From the NCBI GenBank assembly GCA_022843805.1, contig JALHMY010000096.1, positions 1,285 to 37,535 on the forward strand: 36,251 bases of DNA, written 5' to 3'. Shown one piece after another: positions 23,906 to 35,500 of the stretch. The DNA comes from Fuerstiella sp. (GTDB lineage Bacteria > Planctomycetota > Planctomycetia > Planctomycetales > Planctomycetaceae). A program made the position numbers and the translations under genes. The stretch's first letter is position 1; each line of letters starts with the position of its first letter. A model generated the notes under the pieces. It saw nothing but the letters and a program-made list of their open reading frames with translations, was not told the DNA's origin and ran no database searches.

Positions 23906-24459
23906 AACCTCCCCTCCCGCGCAGCGAAGCGAAGTGGGAGGGGTCGGCCGTCAGGCCGGGGGAGGGCTCGCCGCGTGTTGCACTGAACGCCGCCGCAATA
24001 GCACCCGCACCCCGCAATTCCCCGGCCCCCTCCCGAGCTTGCTTCGCTCGCTCGACCTCCCCCGGCTTCGCCGGGGGAGGAGGTTTTTATAACCTCCCCT
24101 CCCGCGCAGCGAAGCGGAGTGGGAGGGGTCGGCCGCAAGGCCGGGGGAGGGCTCGCCGCGTGTTGCACTGAACGCCGCCGCAATAGCACCCTCGTCCCGC
24201 AGTTCACCCGCGCCCTCCCGAGCTTGCTTCGCTCGCTCGACCTCCCCCGGCTTCGCCGGGGGAGGAGGTTTTTATAACCTCCCCTCCCGCGCAGCGAAGC
24301 GAAGTGGGAGGGGTCGGCCGTCAGGCCGGGGGAGGGCTCGCCGCGTGTTGCACAGAACGCCGCCGCAATAGCACCCGCACCCCGCAATTCCCCGGCCCCC
24401 TCCCGAGCTTGCTTCGCTCGCTCGACCTCCCCCGGCTTCGCCGGGAGAGGAGGTTTTAT
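23906..24459. repeat. 185-bp tandem repeat, three copies
   Basis: Units start at 23906, 24091 and 24276, a period of exactly 185 bases; the last ends near 24459. Each unit is GC-rich and built of hairpins: a GGGAGGGG/CCCCTCCC pair near its left end, a CCCCGGC-tt-GCCGGGG hairpin at its right end, and G-rich and C-rich arms across the whole unit that could fold it into one large imperfect palindrome. Units 1 and 3 share differences that separate them from unit 2 (for example around 24196-24215). Reading frames run through it only as repeated low-complexity sequence and encode nothing credible. It lies between the phosphoesterase and glgA. Confidence 0.93.
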
Positions 24460-24557
24460 CAGGACCGGCCCTATGCTGAATGGGATGGAATGGGATGGAA
24501 TCACGTGCCGGATTCAGCATTTTTCCAGGCACGTTCGTTTGTGAACAACCAATTCGT

Positions 24558-26081
24558 TCAAACGCGACCTTCCGCGAAACGGCCCGACATTCGTTGCAAG
24601 GCTTTTCGATACACGTTTTCATACTCGGCGGCACTTCGGCCCCATGACCAGTCACGTGCCATTCCATTGGCAACCAGTTGTTTCCATAACTGAGGATTGT
24701 GCCAGCAGGTAATTGCTCGTTCAACTGTCTCGGCGAATGCATCCGGGGTGTAATCAGAAAACACAAATCCGGTGGCATGATCAATGGAATCCGGATGGTC
24801 GAGGTTGTTGACGGAGTCCGCCAGCCCGCCAACTCGTCGTACAATAGGGACTGTACCGTAACGCAGGCTATACATTTGATTCAGCCCGCAGGGTTCAAAC
24901 CGGCTGGGCATCCAGAAGCTGTCGGCCCCTGCTTCAATCTGATGAGCGAGTCCATCATCAAAGCCGATTTCGACCGCCACTTTCTGCGGATACTTCTGAG
25001 CGAGCAGTCTGAGTGCGTTTTCAGTGGTCGGATCGCCGGTACCCAGAAACACCACCTGAATATCCTGAAGGAGCAGTCGGTCTGCACTTGCCATGATCAG
25101 ATCAAGCCCCTTCTGGTCGGTCATGCGCGAGACCATGCCAAACAGCGGAACATCCTGCCGCTCGGGAAGCCCCAGGCGGCGCTGCAGAGTGCTCCTGCAA
25201 ATGCCTTTTCCGTGTTCAAGGGATTTGATGCTGTATCGAGCTGGAATCAGGTGATCAGTTTCCGGATTCCACACGGAATCATCAATTCCATTCAGGATGC
25301 CAACCAGATCTTCGTGGCGATGCTTCAGCAGAGCTTCCAGACCGAAGCCACCTTCCGGCAGGCAAATCTCTCTTGCATAGGTCGGACTGACGGTCGTGAT
25401 CTGATCGGCAAAAGCAATTCCGGTTTTCAAAAGGTTCAGGTCGCCCCATGACTCCATGTAATGGTAGTTAAAGTATCGCCAGTCCATGTTCGTCAAAGGC
25501 ATATCCAGATGCCAGAATCGCCCCTGATAGGCCATATTGTGCAGCGTCATTACGGAGGCCGTTTTTTCGAAACCGGATCGTTGCGCATACTGAGTTCCCA
25601 GCAGTCCGGGAATGAGTCCTGTTTGCCAGTCATTGCAGTGTATGACGTCGGGACGCAGGACCATCTGCCGACAAATCTCCAGCACAGCCCGGCTGAAGAA
25701 ACAGAACCGTTCGCAGTTGTCGACGTAGCCGTGTCCGTGTTCCTGGTACAAATGCTTCCGGTCGAAATACTCGGGCTGCCGCACCAGCAGGACGCGGACG
25801 TTGGTGCCTGGCAGGATTGTCCAGTTGACATATCCCATCATGACGCGGCCGTTCATCGAGATGGAAAACCGCAGCCCTGACTCGGCAATCGGAGGCAGGT
25901 GTGCCACGCTGGCCTGCCTCAGAAAATGATAATCCGGCAGGATCATGACAACTTCGTGGCCGTGCTGATCGAGCGTCTTTGCCAGCGCACCGACAACGTC
26001 AGCCAGTCCCCCGGTTTTGGAGAACGGCACGGATTCCGATGCAGCCAGGACGATCCGAAGACGATCGGAAGCAGTTTTCAT
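24558..26081 (-). CDS. glgA: Glycogen synthase (ADP-glucose type)
   Basis: 507 residues, a GT5 glycosyltransferase that extends alpha-1,4-glucan from ADP-glucose. The N-terminal GT5 domain starts with the nucleotide-sugar loop SKTGGLADVVGAL (21-33; Lys22). DVIHCNDWQTGLIPG and TLHNMAYQG follow. The C-terminal GT1-type domain carries GMVSRMTDQKGLDLI and the active-site block PSRFEPCGLNQMYSLRYGT (about residues 392-410). Length fits the family (about 480-510). The ATG is preceded at ten bases by AGGAT. No glgB, glgC or glgP is adjacent, so the gene stands alone. The 185-bp array begins about 100 bases past its stop. Confidence 0.95.
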   Translation of the reverse strand: MKTASDRLRIVLAASESVPFSKTGGLADVVGALAKTLDQHGHEVVMILPDYHFLRQASVAHLPPIAESGLRFSISMNGRVMMGYVNWTILPGTNVRVLLVRQPEYFDRKHLYQEHGHGYVDNCERFCFFSRAVLEICRQMVLRPDVIHCNDWQTGLIPGLLGTQYAQRSGFEKTASVMTLHNMAYQGRFWHLDMPLTNMDWRYFNYHYMESWGDLNLLKTGIAFADQITTVSPTYAREICLPEGGFGLEALLKHRHEDLVGILNGIDDSVWNPETDHLIPARYSIKSLEHGKGICRSTLQRRLGLPERQDVPLFGMVSRMTDQKGLDLIMASADRLLLQDIQVVFLGTGDPTTENALRLLAQKYPQKVAVEIGFDDGLAHQIEAGADSFWMPSRFEPCGLNQMYSLRYGTVPIVRRVGGLADSVNNLDHPDSIDHATGFVFSDYTPDAFAETVERAITCWHNPQLWKQLVANGMARDWSWGRSAAEYENVYRKALQRMSGRFAEGRV

Positions 26082-26449
26082 TTGAATGTTGATCCTCGAA
26101 TGTTCGTTGAAACGGTGTCAGGCAGCTGATTAGATGTCGCAATGACGCCGCACGGATTCAGACGATTTTGGGGGCAGTTCGCTTCAGACGGCAGACTGAG
26201 GTCGAATACGGCCATTTCCTGATGGAACTTTACCTTTTGGTTTAGCAATCTGCGCAGACAGCAAAGTCTGCAGCAGGGATTTCGACCACAACACTTTTAA
26301 CGGATCGCCGGGTTGTGCCGATTCTGACCTGGAGTCGAACATCTGGAACGAAGGCAATTCGGCTGACTTTCAGGAGATCGCGCCGCGATTCGGCTCTGAG
26401 GTATGGACAGTCGTGTTCCGTTCCTGGCGATCAGCTGACATCGCTATAC
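26082..26449. other. Intergenic region upstream of glgA
   Basis: About 370 bases before the terminators described below. It should hold the glgA promoter. A small six-base hairpin (gcagac/gtctgc at 26254-26271) is present; I see no gene, RNA or repeat. Confidence 0.45.
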
Positions 26450-26489
26450 AAAAAAAGGGTCAGGAACTCCCGGAGGAAGTTTCTGACCC
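26450..26489 (-). terminator. Intrinsic terminator for the giant protein gene (minus strand)
   Basis: gggtcaggaac (26457-26467) pairs with gtttctgaccc (26479-26489) at ten of eleven positions (the other a G-T). On the minus strand the stem is followed by seven T residues (26456-26450). It lies about 100 bases after the giant gene stop, where its terminator is expected. Confidence 0.8.
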
Positions 26490-26513
26490 GATCTGATTTT
26501 CTGAACTGGTCGG

Positions 26514-26544
26514 CGCCGTGTTCGGAAAGAACACGGCGTTTTTT
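26514..26544 (+). terminator. Plus-strand intrinsic terminator with no upstream gene
   Basis: cgccgtgttc (26514-26523) and gaacacggcg (26529-26538) are exact complements around ggaaa, followed by TTTTTT (26539-26544). In this orientation it would stop plus-strand transcription, but no plus-strand gene lies upstream for several kilobases; on the minus strand it has no T-run. See findings. Confidence 0.7.
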
Positions 26545-26586
26545 CCAGCAATCACCCGGACTGCACCGGAACGCATGAGCGGCCGT

Positions 26587-29500
26587 TTATTCCTCCCGTC
26601 GGCGGCGTCGCAGGGATCGTGGTGTCAGTGCGAGCAGTGCCCCCAGAATTCCGGCCGAATGCTGAGTTGAACTCGGTTTTGACGGGGTTGTTTCAACGGG
26701 TGCATTGTTCCACCACGTTTGAGCATCCCAGCTGGAAAGAACTGCGTCGGTTTCGGGCAATTCTGTCGGCTCGACGGATGTGTCAGCCGGCAGATTCTGT
26801 TCGCCAGCCGTCTGGGAAGTATGGCTGGTGCCGGATTCAGACAGTTCCGTTCCGGAAACACTGAGCACTGGCCATTCCGATTCTTTCACCACAATGGCTG
26901 GCAGCATGCTGACTGCCGAAGTGGAGGTTGAATACGCCGTCATTTCGGATGGCAGGATGGCGTAGACAGCTTCTGAATTCAAAAGTTGATCCATCTGCTG
27001 TGGTGCATCAATGGAAGTCACGGAGAAGTTCATCGGAACACTCCATGCACTCAGCGACCCATTGGCTGCATTAATCGACCGGACCCAAACCCGGTAGTTA
27101 CCCTTCGCCAGTGGCGTGGAAACATTATACGACGCGGCGCCCAGATTGTTGACCTGAATCAATGGCACGTTTGGCGTTGACGCCAGGGAAATCCAGATGT
27201 GGTATCCGGACGCACCACCGACCTGCTGCCAGGTGATCGTTGGAGTTGTATTCGGGCCGGAAGCCAGCTGATTGACGACTGGCTGCCCTCCGACGGAGAA
27301 GACAATCGGAACGCTGTAGTCGGTCAGGGTGTCGGCGACGCCTGTTCGGCCATTTGCTTTTGCCCGCACCGATGCCCGGTACGTTCCCGCAGCGAGGGCC
27401 GGAGATACCGTCAGCGAAGTGGTGGTCAGTCCAACTCGACGATAAGCTGGCAGATCCGCGTATGTCTGAGTCGCCGGGTTAAGAATTTCCAGCTGGAATT
27501 CGTACGAATTGGCACCGGCCGGTTTGGTGTCACGAATGACGGACATGTCGTTCCATGTGAACGATGGTGTCGTCACAAACGTTGACGCCGGGGGGCCGGA
27601 GACTACTGGCGGAGCAACAACTTCAAACCGAGTTCCTGCGCTCCAGTTACTGAATACTCCGAACGCATTGCGTGCTCGCACCCAGTACGTGTATGAGCCA
27701 ATCGGCAAATCGGACGGTATCGTGTAACTGAGAGTATTTAGTCCGGTCTGATTGACAGTGTTGACTAACGGAACCGTATTGTTATCCACCCAGACTTCAT
27801 AGGTCTGACCGCCTGGAACGCCCTGCCAGGTCAGAGTGGGCGTTGCATCCGGTGTACGGCCGGATGGACCAAGCAGGGTCGGTGGTGTCGAGATTCGGAA
27901 GGACTTTCCGAGACTCCAGTTTGAGGGTTCACGTTCATCTGCCGGTGTCAGCGGATTATCTGTGTTGGACCAGGTTCGTACCCAGACAACATAGTTTCCG
28001 TTCGGGAACACGGTGTCAATTTCATGCGTCGTTCCGTCCAGATTGAATCGGCGATAATACTCATATGTACCACCCACCTGTTGTACCCAGATGTCGCTTC
28101 GTTCGCTTCCCAGTGGATTAATCCAGCTGACGGTTGGCGTATTGTCGAAGACTGTGCTTGCGGGTGCTGTAATTTCCGGAGCCGTGGCAACGACAAAGTT
28201 ATAGACCGGACTGACTGCAGAGGCGACGTCCGGCCACTGAGCTGGATTGACAGCCCTGTTGACAGCACGGACCTGATAGGTATAGCGTCCCAGAGGAAGA
28301 TCAGTTGGCTGAGTATATGACGTGGTTGTCAGGTTAGTCTGGTTGATAATGATGGCATTATCGCCCCAGCCTCGACGCACAACCAGTTCGTACCGGTCAG
28401 CTCCGGGGACCGCATTCCAGCCGAATGTAGGCGTGGAGTCGTTCAGCCGTCCGCCTGGCAAATTCGCCGTTGCCTGCGGCAATACTGAAAAGCTTCTGCC
28501 GATACTCCAGTTGCTGCTTTCACCCAGAGCATTGAATGCCTGAACCCATACCGTGTACTGGCCCAGCCTCAGGTCCGCAGGGGGAGTCCATGACGTCGTG
28601 GTGATTCCTGACGGCAGCGGCGAGAAGACCGGTCGAATATTGTCTGTGACATTATCCAGCTGTATTCGGTAGCTCACTGCCCCCGGGACAGCCGTCCAGG
28701 TAACGGTTGGGCGCAGTGAGGGTCCTGTCGAAGGTGCCGTGATGACGGGAGGTGCTTTAACGAAGAATGATGAAAACGCGCTCCAGTCACCATCCAGATC
28801 GGCTGCATCGGTTGCTCGCACACGTACTCGATACTGTCCCAGTGGAAGATCGATGGGAACGGCATAGGTGGTTGGGTTATTTCCCGGAACCTGCGGGTTC
28901 AGGCTCATCGAGCCTGTATGTACAACCGAGTTGGTGGCCTGTGAAACAATTTGAATTGTGTAGGTCTTCGATCCTTCGATTGAATTGAAGGAAACTGTGG
29001 GGCGGTGCGTTGACTGATCACCCACCGGAGCTGTCACCACCAGTGGTACTACATCAAACTCATAACTGGTGGATGCAGCGGCCACGTCGGCCCGATTATA
29101 AGGCGTGACTGTGACCGTGTAGCCGCGACCGGCCGGCAGTGTCGAAACATCTGTTTGCAGATTGGTTGTGCGACTCTCGGAGAAGACGACTGTGCCACCC
29201 GCGTTTCGCACCTGCACGTCGTAGTAATAGTTGGGATCGTGAAGAGTCCATTCAACTCGAGGAGTCAGATCACTTGTTTGAGGAACGATTCCGTCACCAG
29301 GAACCGCATCCACAGGCTTAGTGATCGTAACAGGAACCGGTGCCTGAAGTGCGCGGATCTTTACTGAATAGTCTTCCACTTCACCATCGTTGGCGCGTCC
29401 AGTGGGCTGAAGTGATCCGGCGGTACTGAGCCGGAATCGCATCATTGAATCACCAGCTGCGGTACCTGCCGGAATCACAAAGTCAATTCGGTTCGATCCG

Positions 29501-32500
29501 GCCACAACGTTATAACTTGTACCACCATTCAGATGTTCTGAAGGATGATCGAACACTCCGTTGTTATTCAGATCCAGCCAGACGTCCAGTTTTCCTGCCG
29601 CTGAAGCAGTGACCGTGAAAAACGCCGGCAGATTCAGAGTTGGGGAAGTTTCCAGTGAAGTATTGAAAACAACTCCATCTTCGTCATCGCTGCCTGCCAG
29701 ATCATCGCCCTGTGCGTTTGCCGTCGGCTGACCAGTGATTTCTTTGTCAACGACAGTACCCAGCCAGAGCGGCCCGGTAATGGTGTGTGCCGCACCATTG
29801 GATGCCTTCAGCGTTCCATAGCTGTTCGGGGCATCACCAAAATCCACAATCAGCGTCTGAAGAACGGATGTGGTTATGTCAGAAATCGGACCGAACGTAT
29901 CTGTGACACGAAGGCGAATATTGTACGTTGCAGGTGCGGTAATACCGATGCTCTGCAGGTAAGCCCATGAGAGCGTGCTTACGGCACTGCCGGAAGTGAG
30001 CGTTTCGAAACCATCACCGCCTGTCCCGTCCGTGGCAATTCCGTTCAAATCCCATGCATAGATCAGACTATCGCCGAAAGGCATGTCCACATCAATTGAT
30101 CCGCTGGCATCCAGAACAAGCTGGTATCCTTCGTCAACTTTGTAGGGCCCGGTGACAGCCACAGGCCGGTCGTTTACCTGAGTCACGGAAATCGTGACGG
30201 GAGCCAGTCCGGAAAGATTATCATTAGGGGAAATCCCCGAACCGCTGTCCATCAGCGACAGGCTGAAGAGTGCAGACCCGGCCAGATTGCTCTTTGCCCG
30301 GTATCGCAGTGTTCCGTCAGCCTGTACTTCGAGCAAATCGAAGTCGAGGTTTCCTGACAGCGTGGAAGGTGTTCCAACGACCCACGTCAGTGTCTGGGAC
30401 ATTTCGTCCAAAGCGGTTGCCGGCCCTGCTGCGAACGCTGAAATAATACCCACGCTTTGCGTTCCGGCATCTTCCAGACTCACGATGGAACTCGCAGCCG
30501 GCGAGAATGTGAATACGGGTTCGTCATTGATGGCGCTGACCGTAATCACAAACGTCTGAGGAATGCTGCCATCGAGATCTGAGTCTCGCAGAATGACTCG
30601 GACCGTCGCCGTGCCATTGACGTCCGCAGCTGTCGTGAATGTCAGCTGACCGGTAACTGCATTGATTACCGGCGATCCACCGGGAGCAAAGAAGTTCGCT
30701 GCATTCCAGAAGCCGGTGGTGGAGATCACGGTGACTTCGGCCGTAAGAGCCGTTGGTTCTCCGGCCGGGCCGGCTGACATTCCGGTAATAAAGTTGCTGA
30801 TGGTCTGCGTGCCAGCATCTTCATTGATCGCCGCAGGGCTGGTAATGGGGTTCAGCGAAGGCGGATCGTTGACTGAAAGCACATTGATCGTGATGACGTC
30901 ACTATCCTGTTGTGCGGCAGCGGGTGGGATCGTTTCTCTGCCTTCGTCGTCCGTGGAGATAGTGATGCTGGCCGTCCCGAAAAAGTCAGGAGTTGGCTTG
31001 AACGTCATTCCTTCAAGTGCTGCGTTGATCGCAGCAATATCTCCCCGGAACGTCATCGTGACGTCGTCGGTTCCATCGCCGGCAATGAACGGAGTCTCAA
31101 GACCGGTCGTGGTGCTGAGCGAAATTAGTCCATTCACCGCGGTTAGGGTCACCACGAGCTTATTATCTCGCAGGCGAGCATCGGAATCGCTGACGCGTAT
31201 CGCATTCAAACCGGCACTGCTGAAGACCAGCGTCGTATCTTCGTTAACACTCTGTGTTCCAGGAACAAGATTCACCGGAGGGTCGTTAATACCATCGGTA
31301 ACGACAATTCGATACTTCGTGGTCCCGTCCGGTTCATTTGTCGTAATGAAGTTCCCGGCGCGGTCGCGAACCCCACTGACACCGTCACTATCAACCGTTG
31401 CGTTGTCATTGTCAACGGTGATCGTGTATCGCCGTTCAGATTCAAACCGCGTCACGGCAGAGAAGATCACTTCATTTGTCACGCTGTTATAGCTGAAGAC
31501 GTAATCCACACCGGGCTGGAGTGTCGTTCCATCCATATCAACCCTGAACTGGGATGCGGATACCGTATCGTCATCAATGCCGATACCTTCATCCAGGAGT
31601 CGCAATTTCAGCTGCAGCAGATTTTCCGGGGCTGCAATTGAAACCGCATTTACCGCAGGATCGTAATCAATTGAAGACTGATCTTCAGGGATTGCAATCA
31701 CGGCAGTCGGTCGGAAGAAGTCGACCCGGTCAATGGCACCTCGATCGATAAAGACGTTGGCACCCTGCCCGGCTGGCGTAGCAACCTGATCGTCATCGCC
31801 ACGCAGCTGTCCGTAAACGTCAAGGCTGGGTGCAAGAATTGGCGAAACGCCAAGTCCGAGCGGTCCCTTGACTCGAGTGATGTCGCTGCGATCACCGAGT
31901 GAGTTGAGCGAACTGTCAATAGCCTGTGAGAACGGAGCGAGATAGTAATTGTTGTTGGTCTGGTCCACGAACAGTGCAGCATTGGCTGCAAGCGTAATTG
32001 GGAAAGTTCCAGCCCCTATTCCGCCCGTGTTAAACGGAGTGCCATTTCCCCGATACAATGTTGCTCCGATGGTCGTACCAGCCGTCTGGGAACTTGCGTC
32101 AACCAGAATGCCGGTGCCGAAATCGGCTACGATATTGTTCAGAAGAGTTGGGCTGGCGCTCTCGTTTACCAGGATTCCTGTTCCCGTACCGTTTCCGCTG
32201 TTGTCTCGAACGCCAACAATCGTATTGTTAACAATTCGGCCATAAGCTACCGATGCCAGTGGTGAATTGGTTCCATCTCCACTGAATCGAATCCCTCCGC
32301 TGGCGTTTGAGGCAATCACGTTATTCATGATGACAATGCCGGTCACCAGACGAGCCGTATTTTCCTCCTGAGTATTCTTTACAGAACCCGGATGTGGTGT
32401 TGGATTCAGACCACCTCGAACTGCCGCATCGACGTTAATTCCGAAGTTTTGCGAATTTCGGACGGTGCTGGACTGGACGATAATCTGTCCCTGATCACGA

Positions 32501-35500
32501 TGGCGGTTCAGATCTCCATAGGTGCTGTAGATCCGTACCGGCAGTAATCCGGCCAGAAGTGCATCCGGCGTGATTGTGGCGTTTCCGGTCAGGTGAATCT
32601 GTCTGCTGGTATTGCTGGCGGTGTCGCTGTACATCGCCTGAATTCGCAGTACATCCTGAACAGCCTGAGAATTGATCGCCGTTACAATTGTTCGTGCGAT
32701 GAGCTCATTGTTGTCCTGGTAGGTTCCGCTCATGGCTGTTCTGGATTCGAACAGCAGCGGGATATTGCCAGGAATCAGTGCGCTTAACCCAACTGACTGG
32801 TCAATAAACTGGAATGTCACAGACCGCCAGCCATCAGTCAGCGAGAACGTGGAGTTGTGCGGAATCAATTCTGCTGAAGGAACGGTAATACTGATTCCTT
32901 CTGTTTCCCGGTCATTTGTATCGATCGATCGATACAGCACGTTGGATGGTTCAGGCGTCTGTGATACACCGAAATCCGTGGCACGCCGGATTTCCACATC
33001 GTATGCACCGCTGGCAATACCCAGGTAATCCTGAAGCAGCGGTCGCTCCGGATCATACAGATTGTTATTGGGAATGAAGGCCGCGGTCGCTGGGGCGTTG
33101 GTGACCATTTCACCGCGTTCCGCGAAGCCAATGATAATGTCGTCGATGTACACACCTTCGACGGTATTCGCCATCCCTCGAAGCGAACCCGGGCGAGTGG
33201 CCTGGCCGTCAACAAATCCCGCAGTGAAAGCTCCAAAGCTGTCACCCGGCAGAGAGGTCACAACTTTCAGCGGGCCAGCATTGTTCACCGTCTGCCCAAT
33301 GATCTGAATTCGATTCTCATGTGACTTGATAATCCGGATATCGCCTGCCGCAAACACATCGGCAACCGCCTGTCGCACAGCCGCTGCAACTTCGTTCGCA
33401 GTCATACCCGGGAACACCGAGACAGACTGTGAACCTGGAGATACTCCGAAACTGCCCGATGCAACCAGTGGCGAACCTCCGGGCAGCGTAATTCCTGGAG
33501 CACTCGGAATCGTAATTCGGTTATTCGTTACATAAGAACTGGCAAAGGCATTCAGTGAAACTGTCAGCGTTGATCCAACGGCATCATGCGTAAGGGATGT
33601 TCCCCGGGCATCGACACCAAGCGGAGAGTTACTGTTGTCGGCAAACAGCGGAGAGGCGGTCGCCTTGGAAGACAGGGTAAAGCTGAGGGGTGTACCGGAT
33701 GGCTGATCGATCACAACCAAACCGACAGCTGCCGTGTTCGTATAGTTGATGGTCGTGTCGTTGCGGAGACTGACAACAGCTCCCGTGGAGGCCGCAGTTC
33801 CGGCACCGAAGATCGTGTTGACGGCTGTAACGATACGTCCTGCAACAACCGTTGCATTGGCATCGGACTGAATCTGGAATGCATTTGTCGGTGCGGCGTT
33901 CACAAAGACAAACGTCAGGCCGCCGATTTCAATCGTGTCGTTATCCAGATCGGCTGCTGCAGCAGCGGTGACTCGAATGGTTCCCCCTGAGCGAACTGAA
34001 GTCGCGCCGGCGATTTCGACCGCACTTCCGGACTGGATGGCCACGATACGGCCAGCCGCAGCGTTAACTGCTGCAACCACTCTGGCTGCGAGAGTTGCCG
34101 CGGTATCACCGTCAGCCGCATCAATCAGCACGCCGGGAGCATTGAGGGCGGGTGCTGCAGCCGGATTTCTGAAGGTGAACGTCGTGCCCCAGGCCGTAAA
34201 CGACTCACCTTCATAGTTGACGGCTGTCGCATCCACAAGCTGCAGAGTTCCTCCGATGAAGAATCCGTCTCCAGTGGCTGACAGATCACGAACAGCAACC
34301 TGATTCCCATTGGCAACCGCAGTACCGGTGCCGAGAACATTATTGACTACAGCGACGGTTCGGCTGGCAATGACTGCGGCCGAATCGCCTGGTCGGGCCA
34401 GGATTTCACTGGTTGTCGCCGGGTTCGTCGAGTACCGGAAGGTTACACCGTTCAGCTGAAACTCGTGTCCCTGGAGGAAATCGCCGGGCGAGGTGATCAG
34501 AGTACCGCCGCGGATCAGGGCATTGCCCGCTCCGTTAATAACCGGGATATTCACTCGTCCTGGTGCCAGTGGATCGACGAACGATGTGCCCGGCCCAAAT
34601 ACAGCATTGAAAGCATTGCGGGTTCGCAACGCGATAACATCGGCCGTGTCTCCGACGACAGCCAGAATATCGTTTGGAAGGGCCGGTGTTGCCGTGTAGG
34701 TAAACGTCGTCCCGTTGAGCGTGATTGACTCTCGCTCAAGAGTCTCAGATGTCAGCACGTCCGACAGGACGAGTGTTCCTCCTGTGCGGATCGCTGAAGC
34801 AGCATTCGGAATCACCGGAATACTGATTCGTGAAGGAGCCGCGACATCAATAAATGCACTGCCTGGGCCGAGTACCGTATTAATGACGGTTACCGCGCTG
34901 GTGGCCACCGTGGAAGCCGAATCAAACGGTGAGATGGGAATATCTGTCGGAAGCAGCGGGTTGGCCGTGAAGGTGAACGTACTTCCGTTAAAGGTAACGG
35001 ATTCGCCTTCCATCGAAGCACCGCTGGCGGTGTTGAGTGAACTTCCAAACGTAATGGAATTGATTGACGGGAAGTCGGCCTGCGTGCCATTCAGAAACGC
35101 GGTACCAGCACCGAGGACGCTGTTCACTTTTGCAACCGTTCTGGCGGCCATGGTGTTGGCGCTGTCTCCCGGAATCGCGAGAATGTCACGTGCCGAAAGA
35201 GGAGTTGCTGTATAGGTAAACGTCGTACCAAGGATTGTGAATGATTCGCCTTCCAGCTGATTGGCATTCGGCACGTTCAGCGTAGTTCCCACCAGGACAC
35301 TGTTGATCACAGCGTTGGTTCGCTGAGCAACCGTTTCGGCACTGTCTGTCGGCAGAACCAGAATGTCGGTTGGCAGCGTGGGAGTTGCCGTATAACGGAA
35401 GGTGTTGCCGAGGACAGTGAATGTCTGACCGGCCAGAGAACCGCCGGTGGGCACTGTCAGATGGGCGCCCATATCAAATTCGAATCGATTACCGGAAATT

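Noticed and set aside
23791..24504. Minus-strand frame of 237 codons through the 185-bp array
   Set aside because: Its translation is the repeat unit three times over, with no independent coding signal.
30662..31492. A 276-codon plus-strand frame opposite the giant protein
   Set aside because: It is the antisense of the cadherin-like region; the translation is low-complexity Ser/Val-rich sequence with no recognisable start or domain.
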